From positions 1 to 64,000 of the forward strand of contig NZ_JAEUAX010000001.1 of NCBI RefSeq assembly GCF_019511645.1: a stretch of DNA of 64,000 nucleotides. The letters are read 5' to 3'. The notes under the pieces were generated by a model. The model was not told the origin of the DNA, ran no database searches, and worked only from the letters and a program-made list of their open reading frames with translations. A program made the translations under genes and the position numbers. This DNA is from Microbacterium ureisolvens. GTDB taxonomy: Bacteria; Actinomycetota; Actinomycetes; Actinomycetales; Microbacteriaceae. Below, one piece after another: positions 8,334 through 16,664 of this stretch (positions within the stretch are counted from its first letter, which is position 1; each line of letters begins with the position of its first letter).

Positions 8334-9550
8334 CGCCCGCGCGGTCGAAGGCGCATCGGGCGTTCGTCGTACTCGTCCAGCGCGTGCGAGATCCATCCGA
8401 CGATGCGTCCGATCGCGAAGATCACCGACCCCGCGTCGTCGGGCATCTCCGCCCAGAGGGTGAGAGCGGCCAGCGCGAGGTCGAGGTTCGGCCGCACGTC
8501 GGCGCGCCGCGCCACCTCCCGTGCGACCGCATCCACCGCGGCGAGCACCGGAGCGCTCTCCGGCGCGTCGCGCAGCAGCTCGAGGAGCACCCTCGCCCGC
8601 ATGTCGCCGCCGGCATACAGCGGCTGACCGAAGCCCGGGATGCCGCGGCCGCCGTCGCGTACGGCACGCGCGATCGAGATCGCCGGGTCGTCGCCCTCCT
8701 GGACGGCCCGGAGCAGCTGCGCAGCCGCACGGCTCGCGGTGCCGTGCAGCGGCGCATCGAACGCGCCGAGCGCGGCGGTGACGATGGCGTACCCGGACGC
8801 GCGGGCGGACGCCGCGACCCGCGCGGCGAGGGTCGAGACGGCGAGATCGTGGTCGATGACGAGCACCAGCGCCGCATCGAGAATACGGGACCCGCCCGGG
8901 CGATCGTGCCGGCCGAGGGCGCGCCACAGGGTCTGCGCGACACCGTGTCGCTCGCCGCCGTCAGCATGGGGCACGCCGCCCTCGCCGTGGGGCTCGCCGG
9001 CGCCGGCGAGAGCGGCGGGCAGACCCGTCACGAGTCGCGCTCCCACGCGCACGAGCTGTGACGGATCCGGATCGTCGCGCAGGGGGTCGGTGGCCGCCAG
9101 AGCCGCCACCGCGACGAGAAGCCGGTCGAGGGGCGGGGCCGTCCGTCCGAGCGCCTCGATCGTCCGCCGGGCGACCGTGAGGTCGGCCGGCGACGGGCGG
9201 CGCAGTGCGGAGACGTCCCACAGCCACATCACGACCTCTTCGAACGACGCGTCGCGGGCAAGTCGGGCCGCCGACCGTTCGCGATAGTGAAGCTCGTCGT
9301 CGTCGACATGGGCCAGTCGGGTCTCGAGCACCATGAGCGGGGTGCCGGGAGTCGGCGAACCGGGGGCGATACCGGGTCGGCGGCGGCGCCGGCGCGCGAA
9401 CGCCTCGACCTCCAGGGGATCGAACGACGAGCCCGCGGCATCGCGCTCGCGCGACAGCAGCCCGCGCGATACGTAGGCGTACAGGGACTCCGGCTTGACG
9501 CCGAGGCGCGCGGCCGCCTCGGCTGCGGTCAGTCGAGGCAGGTCGCTCAT
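8309..9550 (-). CDS. Citrate synthase-like protein fused to an N-terminal HTH domain
   Basis: 413 residues. Residues about 5-55 form a MerR/excisionase-type helix-turn-helix (LTAAEAAARLGVKPESLYAYVSRGLL). The rest is a citrate-synthase fold ending in GRIVGWISHALDEYDERPMRLRPR. Of the three catalytic residues of citrate synthases, the first His (PLHG, His269) and the Asp (NLDL, Asp357) are present. The second His of the GFGH motif is Gln309 (GFGQPLY). An active synthase is therefore doubtful, and a metabolite-sensing DNA-binding role is plausible. The gene is divergent from a second citrate-synthase paralogue across 103 bases that hold a palindrome. No strong ribosome binding site precedes the ATG. 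Confidence 0.85.
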   Translation of the reverse strand: MSDLPRLTAAEAAARLGVKPESLYAYVSRGLLSRERDAAGSSFDPLEVEAFARRRRRRPGIAPGSPTPGTPLMVLETRLAHVDDDELHYRERSAARLARDASFEEVVMWLWDVSALRRPSPADLTVARRTIEALGRTAPPLDRLLVAVAALAATDPLRDDPDPSQLVRVGARLVTGLPAALAGAGEPHGEGGVPHADGGERHGVAQTLWRALGRHDRPGGSRILDAALVLVIDHDLAVSTLAARVAASARASGYAIVTAALGAFDAPLHGTASRAAAQLLRAVQEGDDPAISIARAVRDGGRGIPGFGQPLYAGGDMRARVLLELLRDAPESAPVLAAVDAVAREVARRADVRPNLDLALAALTLWAEMPDDAGSVIFAIGRIVGWISHALDEYDERPMRLRPRGRYVGPASE

Positions 9551-9554
9551 GATG

Positions 9555-9588
9555 TTGATCCGATCAAGATTGACGAAAGCATGATCAA
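9555..9588. promoter_or_regulatory. Palindromic operator candidate between the citrate synthase pair
   Basis: TTGATC-C-GATCAA at 9555-9567 is a perfect 6-bp inverted repeat. A third GATCAA lies at 9583-9588, and TTGACG at 9570-9575 could be a -35 for the plus-strand gene. The region separates the two divergent genes. The HTH-citrate synthase product is the obvious candidate binder, which is an inference. Confidence 0.5.
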
Positions 9589-9653
9589 GTCCTCACACTG
9601 ACTGTAGCGGGAACGACCGGCCGTTGCGGCCGGAACCCCAGCAAGGAGCCGAC

Positions 9654-10805
9654 ATGAAAAGGACGACACGCCCCACTCCGATCGACGCGCCGCGCGGCCT
9701 CGCCGGCGTGATCGTCGCCGACACCAGCGTGAGCGACGTGCGCGGAGCGGAAGGCTTCTTCCAGTACCGGGACCGGTCGGCGATCGAGCTCGCCGAGACA
9801 GCGAGCTTCGAGGACGCGTGGCAGCTCCTCGTCACCGGGGATGCGGTGACCGATGCCTCGCGCCCGGCGTTCGCCGCCCGCATCGCCGATGCCGCCACCG
9901 CACGCACCGCCGACCTCGATGTCGTCGTCGACGCCGTGTCGTCTGCGACACCGGACGTTCTCGCCGGGCTCGCGGCCGCCTGGCCGCTGCTCGGCGCGAG
10001 GCGCAGCATCCGTCCGCTCTACGATCTCGACCACGACGACCGTCTCGCCGATGCGATCGCGCTGGCTGCAGCGACGCCGGTGCTCGTCGGTGCTCTCTGG
10101 CGGCGCAGTCGCAAGGAAAGCGCGCTGGCTGTGCTGGAAGATCGAGGTGTCGTCGCGAACTATCTGCACCAGGTCACCGGCGTCGTGCCGGACCAGGCGA
10201 CCGAGAGCGCTCTGACCGCGTACCTGATCGCCGTGATGGATCACGGCTTCAACGCGTCGACGTTCACGGCGCGCGTCATCGCGTCGACGGGAGCGGATGC
10301 CGCGGCCTGCCTCGTCGGCGCCCTCGGGGCACTGACCGGACCTCTGCACGGCGGGGCGCCGTCGCGAGCGCTCGACGGCCTCGACGCCGTCGGCGCCCCC
10401 GAGCGCATCGAGCCGTGGATCCGCGGCGAACTCGCCGCCGGTCGGCGCCTGATGGGCTTCGGCCATGCGGTGTACCGCACGGCCGACCCGCGTGCCGAGC
10501 TGGTGAAGCGCGTCGCCCGGCGCACGGGCGGCCCGCGCGTCGAGCTCGCGCTGCGATTCCAGGAGACCGCCGAACGGCTGCTGGCAGAAGCGAAGCCGGG
10601 CCGCGAGCTGCACGCCAACGTCGAGTTCTGGGCGGCGCTGGTGATGGAGCAGTGCGGGATCCCGCGAACGATGTTCACCCCGACGTTCGCCGTCGCGCGC
10701 ACGATCGGGTGGACGGCGCACATCCTCGAGCAGGCGCGCGATCCCAAGATCATCCGGCCGTCGGCGCGGTACGTGGGGCCCGCGGTGCGGGTGCCGGCCG
10801 CCTGA
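9654..10805 (+). CDS. Citrate synthase / 2-methylcitrate synthase family protein
   Basis: 383 residues of the citrate-synthase fold. Both catalytic His motifs are present: PLHGGAPSRAL with His232 and LMGFGHAVYRTADPR with His271. The third motif reads NVEFWAAL, so the usual Asp (NVDF) is Glu324. The family condenses oxaloacetate with acetyl-CoA or propionyl-CoA in the TCA or methylcitrate cycle. Which of the two applies here, or whether activity is reduced, cannot be decided from sequence. The ATG follows AAGGAG at 9643-9648 with good spacing; an in-frame ATG at 9624 lacks a ribosome binding site. It is divergently paired with the HTH-fused paralogue. No prpB or prpD is nearby. Confidence 0.85.
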   Translation: MKRTTRPTPIDAPRGLAGVIVADTSVSDVRGAEGFFQYRDRSAIELAETASFEDAWQLLVTGDAVTDASRPAFAARIADAATARTADLDVVVDAVSSATPDVLAGLAAAWPLLGARRSIRPLYDLDHDDRLADAIALAAATPVLVGALWRRSRKESALAVLEDRGVVANYLHQVTGVVPDQATESALTAYLIAVMDHGFNASTFTARVIASTGADAAACLVGALGALTGPLHGGAPSRALDGLDAVGAPERIEPWIRGELAAGRRLMGFGHAVYRTADPRAELVKRVARRTGGPRVELALRFQETAERLLAEAKPGRELHANVEFWAALVMEQCGIPRTMFTPTFAVARTIGWTAHILEQARDPKIIRPSARYVGPAVRVPAA

Positions 10806-10811
10806 GCGGGA

Positions 10812-12611
10812 CTATCGCCCGGCGGCGTATCCCTGCATCCCCCGCGGATTCGCCGCGGCCCACAGGACGCCGGTGCCGGGGTCCCGCCCCGCGGCCGACA
10901 CACGGCCGAGCGCCCACTGGCCCGCCCGCGTGACACGGTGGCCGCGGCGCTCGAGTCCCTCGATCACCGCATCGCCGAGCCGGTTCTCGACCACGGCGCC
11001 CGCGGGGGTCCAGGTGCGGGGCCAGAACGACTCGGGCATCGAGGTCGTGTGCAGCGCGGGCGCGTCGATCGCCTGCTGCGGTGCGAAGCCGCCGACGATC
11101 ATCCGCAGCAGCGCCAGCAGCTGCCACTGATCCTGCTGGTCACCCCCGGGGGAGCCGATGGCGAACTCGGGCGCGCCGTCGCGGAGCACCAGCGTGGGCG
11201 TGAGCGTGGTGCGCGGACGCCTGCCCGGCATGAGCGAGGACGGATGCCCCGGCTCGAGCCAGGTCATCTGCAGCCGGGTGCCGAGGCAGAACCCCAGAGC
11301 GGGAATGGTCGGCGAGGATTGCAGCCAGCCGCCCGACGGGGTCGCCGAGACGACGTTGCCCCACCGGTCGATGACGTCGAGGTGGCAGGTGTCGCCCTTC
11401 GTCTCGCCGGTCTTGGACACCGTCGGTTCGCCGGTACCGACAGCGGGGGCGTCGTAGCCGGTGCGCAGCGGCGGTCGGAACGGCGTGCGCCCGGGCAGCG
11501 CGCCCGGACGATACTCGCCCGAAGCGGCTGCCGTGATGAGCGACCGGCGCTCGTCGAGATAGTCCGCGGACAGCAGCACATCGAGGTCGACGTCGTCGTC
11601 ACCGAACCACGTGTCGCGGTCGGCGTACGCGAGCTTCTGGGCCTCGAGGATCGTGTGCGCGCCCGCCTCCTGCGACGGGTCGAGCAGATCGTCGTCGAGA
11701 GGCTCGAGCATCCCCAGCGTCTGCAGCAGGGCGGGCCCCTGAGTCCATGCCCCCGCCTTCGCGATGGTGCGACCTCGGAACTCACGGCTGACGGCCGATT
11801 CGTACCCGGCTTCGAAGGCGGCGAAGTCGTCCGCGGTGATGACCGCGGCGTGCAGGCCACCGCCTGAGTGCCGGTGAGGCTGCGCGAGGAACGCCGCCGC
11901 CTCGTGGGCGACGATCCCCGTCTTCCACTCCCGCCGCGCGGCGTCGATGCGGGCCGCACGCCCGACCGGGCCGTCGTCCCGCACGGTGCAGGTCGCGTGG
12001 ACGAGGGAGTCCAGCACTGCCGCGTAGGCCGGGTTGCGGACGATGCGACCGGGGGCCGGGATCTCACCGTCGGGTGTCCACAGATCGGCCGACGTCGTCC
12101 AGTCCTCTCGGAACAGGTCGGCGACCCGGGCGATCGTCGCGGCCGCGCCCGCCACGAGGGGATGGCCGTCACGCGCGTAGCCGATGGCGTAGGCCAGGAC
12201 GTCGGAGAGCTCCCAGGTGCCGTGGTCGCGCAGCAGCAGCAGCCATGCGTCGACCGCTCCCGGCACGGCGGCCGCGAGGCCCCCCGCACCGGGGGTGAGC
12301 TCGAGTCCCTCGCCACGATAGTGCTCGATGGTGGCGCCCGCGGGAGCGGGACCCTGGCCCATGAGCACGGTGGGGGCTGCGGCATCCGCCGTCTGGAAGA
12401 TGGCGACGAGATCGCCGCCGGGACCGTTCAGGTGAGGCTCGACGACGTGCAGCACGAAGGCGGCGGCGACCGCGGCGTCGAAGGCATTGCCCCCGCGCTC
12501 GAGGACCCCCTGCGCGGTTGCGGTGGCGATCCAGTGGGTCGACGCGGTCATGCCGAACGTGCCCGTCAGCGTCGGGCGCGTCGTGAAGGACGACGGAGAG
12601 CTGTACGCCAC
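10812..12611 (-). CDS. ggt: Gamma-glutamyltransferase family protein
   Basis: 599 residues, Ntn-hydrolase fold. The catalytic Thr of the small subunit is Thr408 in KGDTCHLDVID. The downstream GSPGGDQQDQWQ supplies the oxyanion-type GSPGG motif, and GGNAFDAAVAAAF near residue 40 is the family N-terminal signature. Members cleave the gamma-glutamyl bond of glutathione and related compounds after autocleavage at the Thr. No signal peptide is evident, so it may be cytoplasmic, unlike E. coli Ggt. It starts 3 bases after the aminopeptidase P stop, so the two peptidases form one operon. Confidence 0.9.
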   Translation of the reverse strand: MAYSSPSSFTTRPTLTGTFGMTASTHWIATATAQGVLERGGNAFDAAVAAAFVLHVVEPHLNGPGGDLVAIFQTADAAAPTVLMGQGPAPAGATIEHYRGEGLELTPGAGGLAAAVPGAVDAWLLLLRDHGTWELSDVLAYAIGYARDGHPLVAGAAATIARVADLFREDWTTSADLWTPDGEIPAPGRIVRNPAYAAVLDSLVHATCTVRDDGPVGRAARIDAARREWKTGIVAHEAAAFLAQPHRHSGGGLHAAVITADDFAAFEAGYESAVSREFRGRTIAKAGAWTQGPALLQTLGMLEPLDDDLLDPSQEAGAHTILEAQKLAYADRDTWFGDDDVDLDVLLSADYLDERRSLITAAASGEYRPGALPGRTPFRPPLRTGYDAPAVGTGEPTVSKTGETKGDTCHLDVIDRWGNVVSATPSGGWLQSSPTIPALGFCLGTRLQMTWLEPGHPSSLMPGRRPRTTLTPTLVLRDGAPEFAIGSPGGDQQDQWQLLALLRMIVGGFAPQQAIDAPALHTTSMPESFWPRTWTPAGAVVENRLGDAVIEGLERRGHRVTRAGQWALGRVSAAGRDPGTGVLWAAANPRGMQGYAAGR

Positions 12612-12614
12612 GGG

Positions 12615-14048
12615 TCAGCGGCCGCCGCGGGCGATCCAGGCCTCGATCTCGTCGGCCGTGCGGGGGATGGCGGCCGACAGGTTGACCGGGCCCTCGGCCG
12701 TCATGAGGATGTCGTCCTCGATCCGCACGCCGATGCCGCGATACTCCTCGGGGACGGTGAGGTCGTCGATCTGGAAGTACAGGCCCGGCTCGATCGTGAA
12801 GACCATGCCCGCTTCGAGGATGCCGTCGTAGTACATGTCGCGGCGGGCCTGTGCGCAGTCGTGCACGTCGATGCCGAGGTGGTGGCTCGTGCCGTGCACC
12901 ATGTAGCGCCGGTGGTGGCCACCGCTGTCGGCGTCGAGCGCCTCCTCGGCGGTGACGGGCAGAAGCCCCCATTCGGCCACGCGCGTCGCGATGACCTGCA
13001 TCGCCGCCTCGTGTATCGAGCGGAACCTCGCCCCGGGCTGGGCCGCGGCGAAGGCGGCGTCCGCCGCCTCGCGCACCGTCTCGTACACCTTGCGCTGCAC
13101 GTCGGTGAAGCGGCCGCTCACCGGGAGGGTGCGCGTGATGTCGGCGGTGTAGAGACTGTCGACCTCGACGCCGGCGTCGATGAGGATCAGGTCGCCCGGC
13201 ACGACGGCGCCGTCGTTGCGCGTCCAGTGGAGATAGCACGCGTGGGGACCGGATGCCGCGATCGTGTCGTAGCCGACCGCGTTGCCGTCGCTGCGCGCAC
13301 GCTGGTGGAACACGCCCTCCACGACGCGCTCGCCGCGAGGGTGCGCCACGACCGCGGGGAGGTTCGCGACGATGTCGTCGAATCCGGATGCCGTGACCTG
13401 GACCGCGAGCTCCATCTGGCCGATCTCGTACGCGTCCTTCACCAGGCGCAGCTCCGACACGAACCGGGTGAGGTCGTCGTCCTCATCGAGGACGACGTCT
13501 CCGTCGCCGGCTTCGAAGTCGTCGATGTGCGCGGTCGCGAGGCCGAGGTCCGCGGCGACGCCGGCCAGCGCGGGCCGCGGACCGATCCAGAACTCGCCGA
13601 TCGAGGCATCCGAGTAGAACTCGCTCGTCGTGCGGTCGGCCCGCTCGCGGAAGTACAGCGTGATGTCGTGGCCGAGGGGGGCGCGCGGCTCGAACACGAG
13701 CACGGCGCCGGGCTCGGAGTCGGACGCCCAGCCCGTCAGGTGCGAGAAGGCCGAGTGCGCGCGGAACGGATAGTCGGTGTCGTTGCTGCGCTGTGTGAGC
13801 TCGCCCGCCGGGATCACGAGGCGCTTGCCCGGGAATGCGGCCGAGACGGCCTCCCGACGCGCGGCCGCGAAGGCGGCCTGCGGGCGTGCCGGCGGAGCGG
13901 ACTCGGGACGTTCGGCCCAGCCGGTCGAGATGGTGTCGAGGAAGCCCTGACCGTACGGCTGACGGCGGTTCGTGCTGACCGGGGTCTCGGTCGAGGTCTC
14001 GGTGGTGCTCGTGGCGCCGGGGGACTGCTCGCTGGCTGCGCTGCTCAT
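12615..14048 (-). CDS. pepP: Xaa-Pro aminopeptidase (aminopeptidase P)
   Basis: 477 residues. An N-terminal creatinase-like domain (about 45-210) precedes the pita-bread metallopeptidase domain. The two-metal ligands can be read in order: LIDAGVEVDSLYTADITRT (two Asp), GTSHHLGIDVHD (His), TIEPGLYF (Glu) and GVRIEDDILMT (Glu). It releases N-terminal residues before proline. The first 30 residues are Ser/Thr-rich and not conserved. The ATG at 14048 has GGGAGGC just upstream; the frame stays open further upstream only as the antisense of a neighbour. Its product could share peptide-turnover work with the co-transcribed gamma-glutamyltransferase. Confidence 0.9.
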   Translation of the reverse strand: MSSAASEQSPGATSTTETSTETPVSTNRRQPYGQGFLDTISTGWAERPESAPPARPQAAFAAARREAVSAAFPGKRLVIPAGELTQRSNDTDYPFRAHSAFSHLTGWASDSEPGAVLVFEPRAPLGHDITLYFRERADRTTSEFYSDASIGEFWIGPRPALAGVAADLGLATAHIDDFEAGDGDVVLDEDDDLTRFVSELRLVKDAYEIGQMELAVQVTASGFDDIVANLPAVVAHPRGERVVEGVFHQRARSDGNAVGYDTIAASGPHACYLHWTRNDGAVVPGDLILIDAGVEVDSLYTADITRTLPVSGRFTDVQRKVYETVREAADAAFAAAQPGARFRSIHEAAMQVIATRVAEWGLLPVTAEEALDADSGGHHRRYMVHGTSHHLGIDVHDCAQARRDMYYDGILEAGMVFTIEPGLYFQIDDLTVPEEYRGIGVRIEDDILMTAEGPVNLSAAIPRTADEIEAWIARGGR

Positions 14049-14086
14049 GCCTCCCAGTCTCGCACGGGCCCAGGGGCGCGGGCAGT

Positions 14087-15109
14087 TCAGCCGGCGGGGT
14101 CGTACTGGACGATGAGCGGGCGGTGGTCGGAACCCGAGTCGTCGAGCGAGCGCAGCACCAGAGAGCCGGTCGCACGCCACTGCTGCGTCGCCATCACGTG
14201 GTCGATCGGGGCGCCGAGGATGGCGGGCATGTCGGCCGACCACGTGCCGAGGGCGCCGTTGCCGGTCTCGGCTGCGGCATCGGTGCAGTGGCCGAGCGTG
14301 GCGCCTTCCAGCCCGAGACCCGACATGTGGTCGACCGTCGCGTTGAAGTCGCCTGCCATGATCACGTTGCCGTCGCCGCACTGATCGGCCAGCCACTGGA
14401 GGTCGTCGCGCCAGTTCTGCATATAGCTCGGGCGGGGCGCGACCGCGTGGACGGCCACGACGATGGGCCCTTCGCCGGAGACGGGCATCGCGACGGCGCT
14501 CGGCACGGTCGAGGTGTTGCTGCTGCCGTCGAGCGACGACTCGATCACGGCGTAGTCACCGAGCTCGGGCGAGATCAGGAGAGTCGTCGAGCCGGCGTCC
14601 CATTCCGTCGACGGATCCGAGGCGTGGTGCGCCCACATGCGGTGGCCGAGGTCGCGCATCGCGATGGCGACGCTCTCGCCGGTCTCGATGGTCGTCTCGG
14701 GGAGTGCGACGATGTCGGCGTCCATCGCGACCGCGATCTTCGCGATCGTCTCGGGCGGTGTCGCGGGGCCTGCCGTGTTCCACGTCATGACCCGGATGGA
14801 CGCGTCGGTCTTCGCGGGGAGCGGGTCGCTGCCCAGGCCGCCGCGGGACGACATCACCGCGACGTTCGCGACGGTCGCGAGCCCCGCCACGACCGCGAGC
14901 GAGAACGCGAAGGCGCGGATCGGCCGGGCGATCGAGAAGAGGAGCGCGAGCAGCGCGGCGGCGGCGAACGCGACCGCGAGGATGCCGCGGAAGGACACGA
15001 TCTGGGCGATGGGATAGATGCGCTCGACGCGGAAGAAACCCGGGAACGTCAGCACCGCTGCAGCGATCGCGCACAGCACGGTGACGAGGATCCCGAGCAG
15101 GCGAAGCAC
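14087..15109 (-). CDS. Membrane-anchored endonuclease/exonuclease/phosphatase family protein
   Basis: 340 residues. Three hydrophobic segments fill residues 1-90. The C-terminal two thirds is an EEP (DNase I-like) domain: MTWNTAGPA, ALPETTIETG (metal Glu), AVHAVAPRP, AGDFNATVDHMSG (catalytic Asp/Asn) and the final SDHRPLIVQY. The catalytic domain should face outside the cell. Substrates of such proteins include phospholipids, sugar phosphates and nucleic acid, and none can be preferred here. The only start after the preceding in-frame stop is GTG at 15109, with a weak ribosome binding site. It lies 38 bases upstream of pepP on the same strand. Confidence 0.8.
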   Translation of the reverse strand: MLRLLGILVTVLCAIAAAVLTFPGFFRVERIYPIAQIVSFRGILAVAFAAAALLALLFSIARPIRAFAFSLAVVAGLATVANVAVMSSRGGLGSDPLPAKTDASIRVMTWNTAGPATPPETIAKIAVAMDADIVALPETTIETGESVAIAMRDLGHRMWAHHASDPSTEWDAGSTTLLISPELGDYAVIESSLDGSSNTSTVPSAVAMPVSGEGPIVVAVHAVAPRPSYMQNWRDDLQWLADQCGDGNVIMAGDFNATVDHMSGLGLEGATLGHCTDAAAETGNGALGTWSADMPAILGAPIDHVMATQQWRATGSLVLRSLDDSGSDHRPLIVQYDPAG

Positions 15110-15179
15110 GACGGCGACTCTATGCGAGCAGGCTGTGAGATCCGTCAGCGCACGCGGGCGTGGCGCATTCGGCCCGCGC

Positions 15180-15185
15180 TACGCT
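15180..15185 (+). promoter_or_regulatory. -10 element of the PHP gene
   Basis: TACGCT is followed by six bases (CGGAGG) and the ATG at 15192. This predicts a leaderless transcript. Confidence 0.5.
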
Positions 15186-15191
15186 CGGAGG

Positions 15192-16055
15192 ATGCCCGGA
15201 CCCCAGCGCTTCGAAGGGCCGAGCGACCTGCACCTGCACTCGGCGAACTCCGACGGCACGCAGCCTCCCGCCGAGGTGATGGCGTCCGCCCATCGGCACG
15301 GTGTGCGCACGGCCGCCCTCACCGACCACGACACCACGTCCGGCTGGGCGGAGGCGGCCGAGGCCGCGACATCCCTCGGCATGACGTTCCTGCCCGGCAT
15401 GGAGCTGTCGGCGCGCCACGAGTGGCGCAGCGTCCACGTGCTGGCGTACCTTCCCGACCCCGACGAGCCGGCGCTGCGGGCCGAGACCGCGCGGATCCGC
15501 TCGTCGCGACTGGATCGCGCGCGGCTGATGGCAGACCGCATCGCGCGCGACTACGACCTGGTGTGGGACGACATCCTCGAGCAGACCACCGACGGCGCGA
15601 CCGTCGGCCGCCCGCACATCGCCGACGCGCTGGTGGCGCGGGGCCTCGTGCGCGATCGCGCCGAGGCGTTCGCGGGCATCCTGAGTCCCCGCGGTGACTA
15701 CTACGTCGCGCTGTACGCTCCGGACCCCGTCACCGCGGTGGGCCTCGTCGCCGGCGCCGGGGGAGTACCCGTCATCGCGCATCCCGCCGGGCGCGCCGGC
15801 CTGCTCCCGATGCGGCTGATGGAACGGATGCTGGACGCCGGCCTGGCGGGCTTCGAGCTGGGTCATCGGGAGAATCGCGATCCCGCGCTCACCACCCTGC
15901 GCGACCTGTGCCGCGAACGCGACCTCGTCGTGACCGGCTCCAGCGACTACCACGGCCTGGGCAAGCCCAATCAGCCGGGGGAGAACACGACGACCGACGA
16001 GATGGTGTCGCGCATCATCGCCATGGCGGACGGAAGCGCCCCCGTCTACCCGTGA
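15192..16055 (+). CDS. PHP-domain metal-dependent phosphoesterase (TrpH/RNase AM-like)
   Basis: 287 residues of the polymerase-and-histidinol-phosphatase fold. Metal-binding motifs in order are DLHLHSANSDG, LTDHDTTSG, PGMELSARH, VIAHPAGR and SSDYHG. The insertion between the second and third motifs matches the TrpH/YciV group. Characterised members hydrolyse 3',5'-nucleoside bisphosphates and act as a 5'-3' RNase on short RNA. The ATG at 15192 sits in a leaderless context. The stop codon lies inside a terminator-like hairpin (16034-16073). Confidence 0.87.
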   Translation: MPGPQRFEGPSDLHLHSANSDGTQPPAEVMASAHRHGVRTAALTDHDTTSGWAEAAEAATSLGMTFLPGMELSARHEWRSVHVLAYLPDPDEPALRAETARIRSSRLDRARLMADRIARDYDLVWDDILEQTTDGATVGRPHIADALVARGLVRDRAEAFAGILSPRGDYYVALYAPDPVTAVGLVAGAGGVPVIAHPAGRAGLLPMRLMERMLDAGLAGFELGHRENRDPALTTLRDLCRERDLVVTGSSDYHGLGKPNQPGENTTTDEMVSRIIAMADGSAPVYP

Positions 16056-16073
16056 GGGTGGGCGGGGGCGCTT
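16034..16073 (+). terminator. Hairpin over the PHP stop codon
   Basis: AAGCGCCCCCG at 16034-16044 pairs with CGGGGGCGCTT at 16063-16073, with a further ACCC/GGGT inside. The stop codon at 16053-16055 is in the loop. It has no T-tract, so termination strength is uncertain. Confidence 0.6.
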
Positions 16074-16124
16074 GTGCGACCGCGTATGCGGCGGCTCAGA
16101 TCGCGACGACCGGCGCGGCGCCGA

Positions 16125-16556
16125 TCAGCTCAGGGCCTTGGCCTTCAGCGCGTCGTACTCGGCCTGCGTGATCGTTCCGGCGTCGAGGAGTCCCTTCGCC
16201 TTGGCGATCTCCTCAGCCGGGCTCGCGCCGGCGCCGGCGACGGACTTGATGTAGGCGTCCTGCGCCTTCTGCAGCTCCGAAGCCTCCTTCGCGCTGCGCC
16301 GGGCCATGCCGTTTCCGCGCGCGATCAGGTAGATGAGCAGCGTCAGGAAGGGCACGAAGATCAGGAAGATGATCCACACGGCCTTCCACCAGCCGTTCAG
16401 CTTGTGGTCGCGGAACAGGTCGGCGATCACGGCGAACAGCGCGAACAGGTACGCCATGAAGAAGAAGATCCAGAGGAACCACCAGATGATGTCCCAGAAG
16501 GACCCCCAGAAGCCCTGGTACTCATAGCCGGTGGTGACGGCCTCGATGAAGCGCAT
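16125..16556 (-). CDS. SHOCT-domain membrane protein
   Basis: 143 residues. Two strongly aromatic membrane segments (FWDIIWWFLWIFFFMAYLF and WWKAVWIIFLIFVPFLTLL) resemble PLDc_N/DUF2207-like two-helix modules. The C-terminal 30 residues (PAEEIAKAKGLLDAGTITQ) form a SHOCT domain, a short helical oligomerisation motif. Function is unknown. GAAAGGCACACG gives a clear ribosome binding site for the ATG at 16556. Confidence 0.8.
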   Translation of the reverse strand: MRFIEAVTTGYEYQGFWGSFWDIIWWFLWIFFFMAYLFALFAVIADLFRDHKLNGWWKAVWIIFLIFVPFLTLLIYLIARGNGMARRSAKEASELQKAQDAYIKSVAGAGASPAEEIAKAKGLLDAGTITQAEYDALKAKALS

Positions 16557-16615
16557 CGTGTGCCTTTCGTGATTGCGAGGTACCGGCGCCCTGCGCGCCG
16601 TCCGCGCTCACAATA

Positions 16616-16654
16616 GCGCTGTCGCGGCGCCGTATGACGGCGCCGCGACAGCGC
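16616..16654 (-). terminator. Very stable hairpin downstream of the DEAD-box helicase
   Basis: Two 18-base arms (16616-16633 and 16637-16654) are perfect complements around a 3-base loop. It lies eleven bases after the helicase stop (minus strand) and before the SHOCT gene. It lacks a U-tract but is the obvious transcript end. Confidence 0.7.
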
Positions 16655-16664
16655 AAGAGCAGAT

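Noticed and set aside
11868..14384. 838-residue plus-strand frame over ggt and pepP
   Set aside because: Antisense shadow of two clear enzymes; no motif or ribosome binding site.
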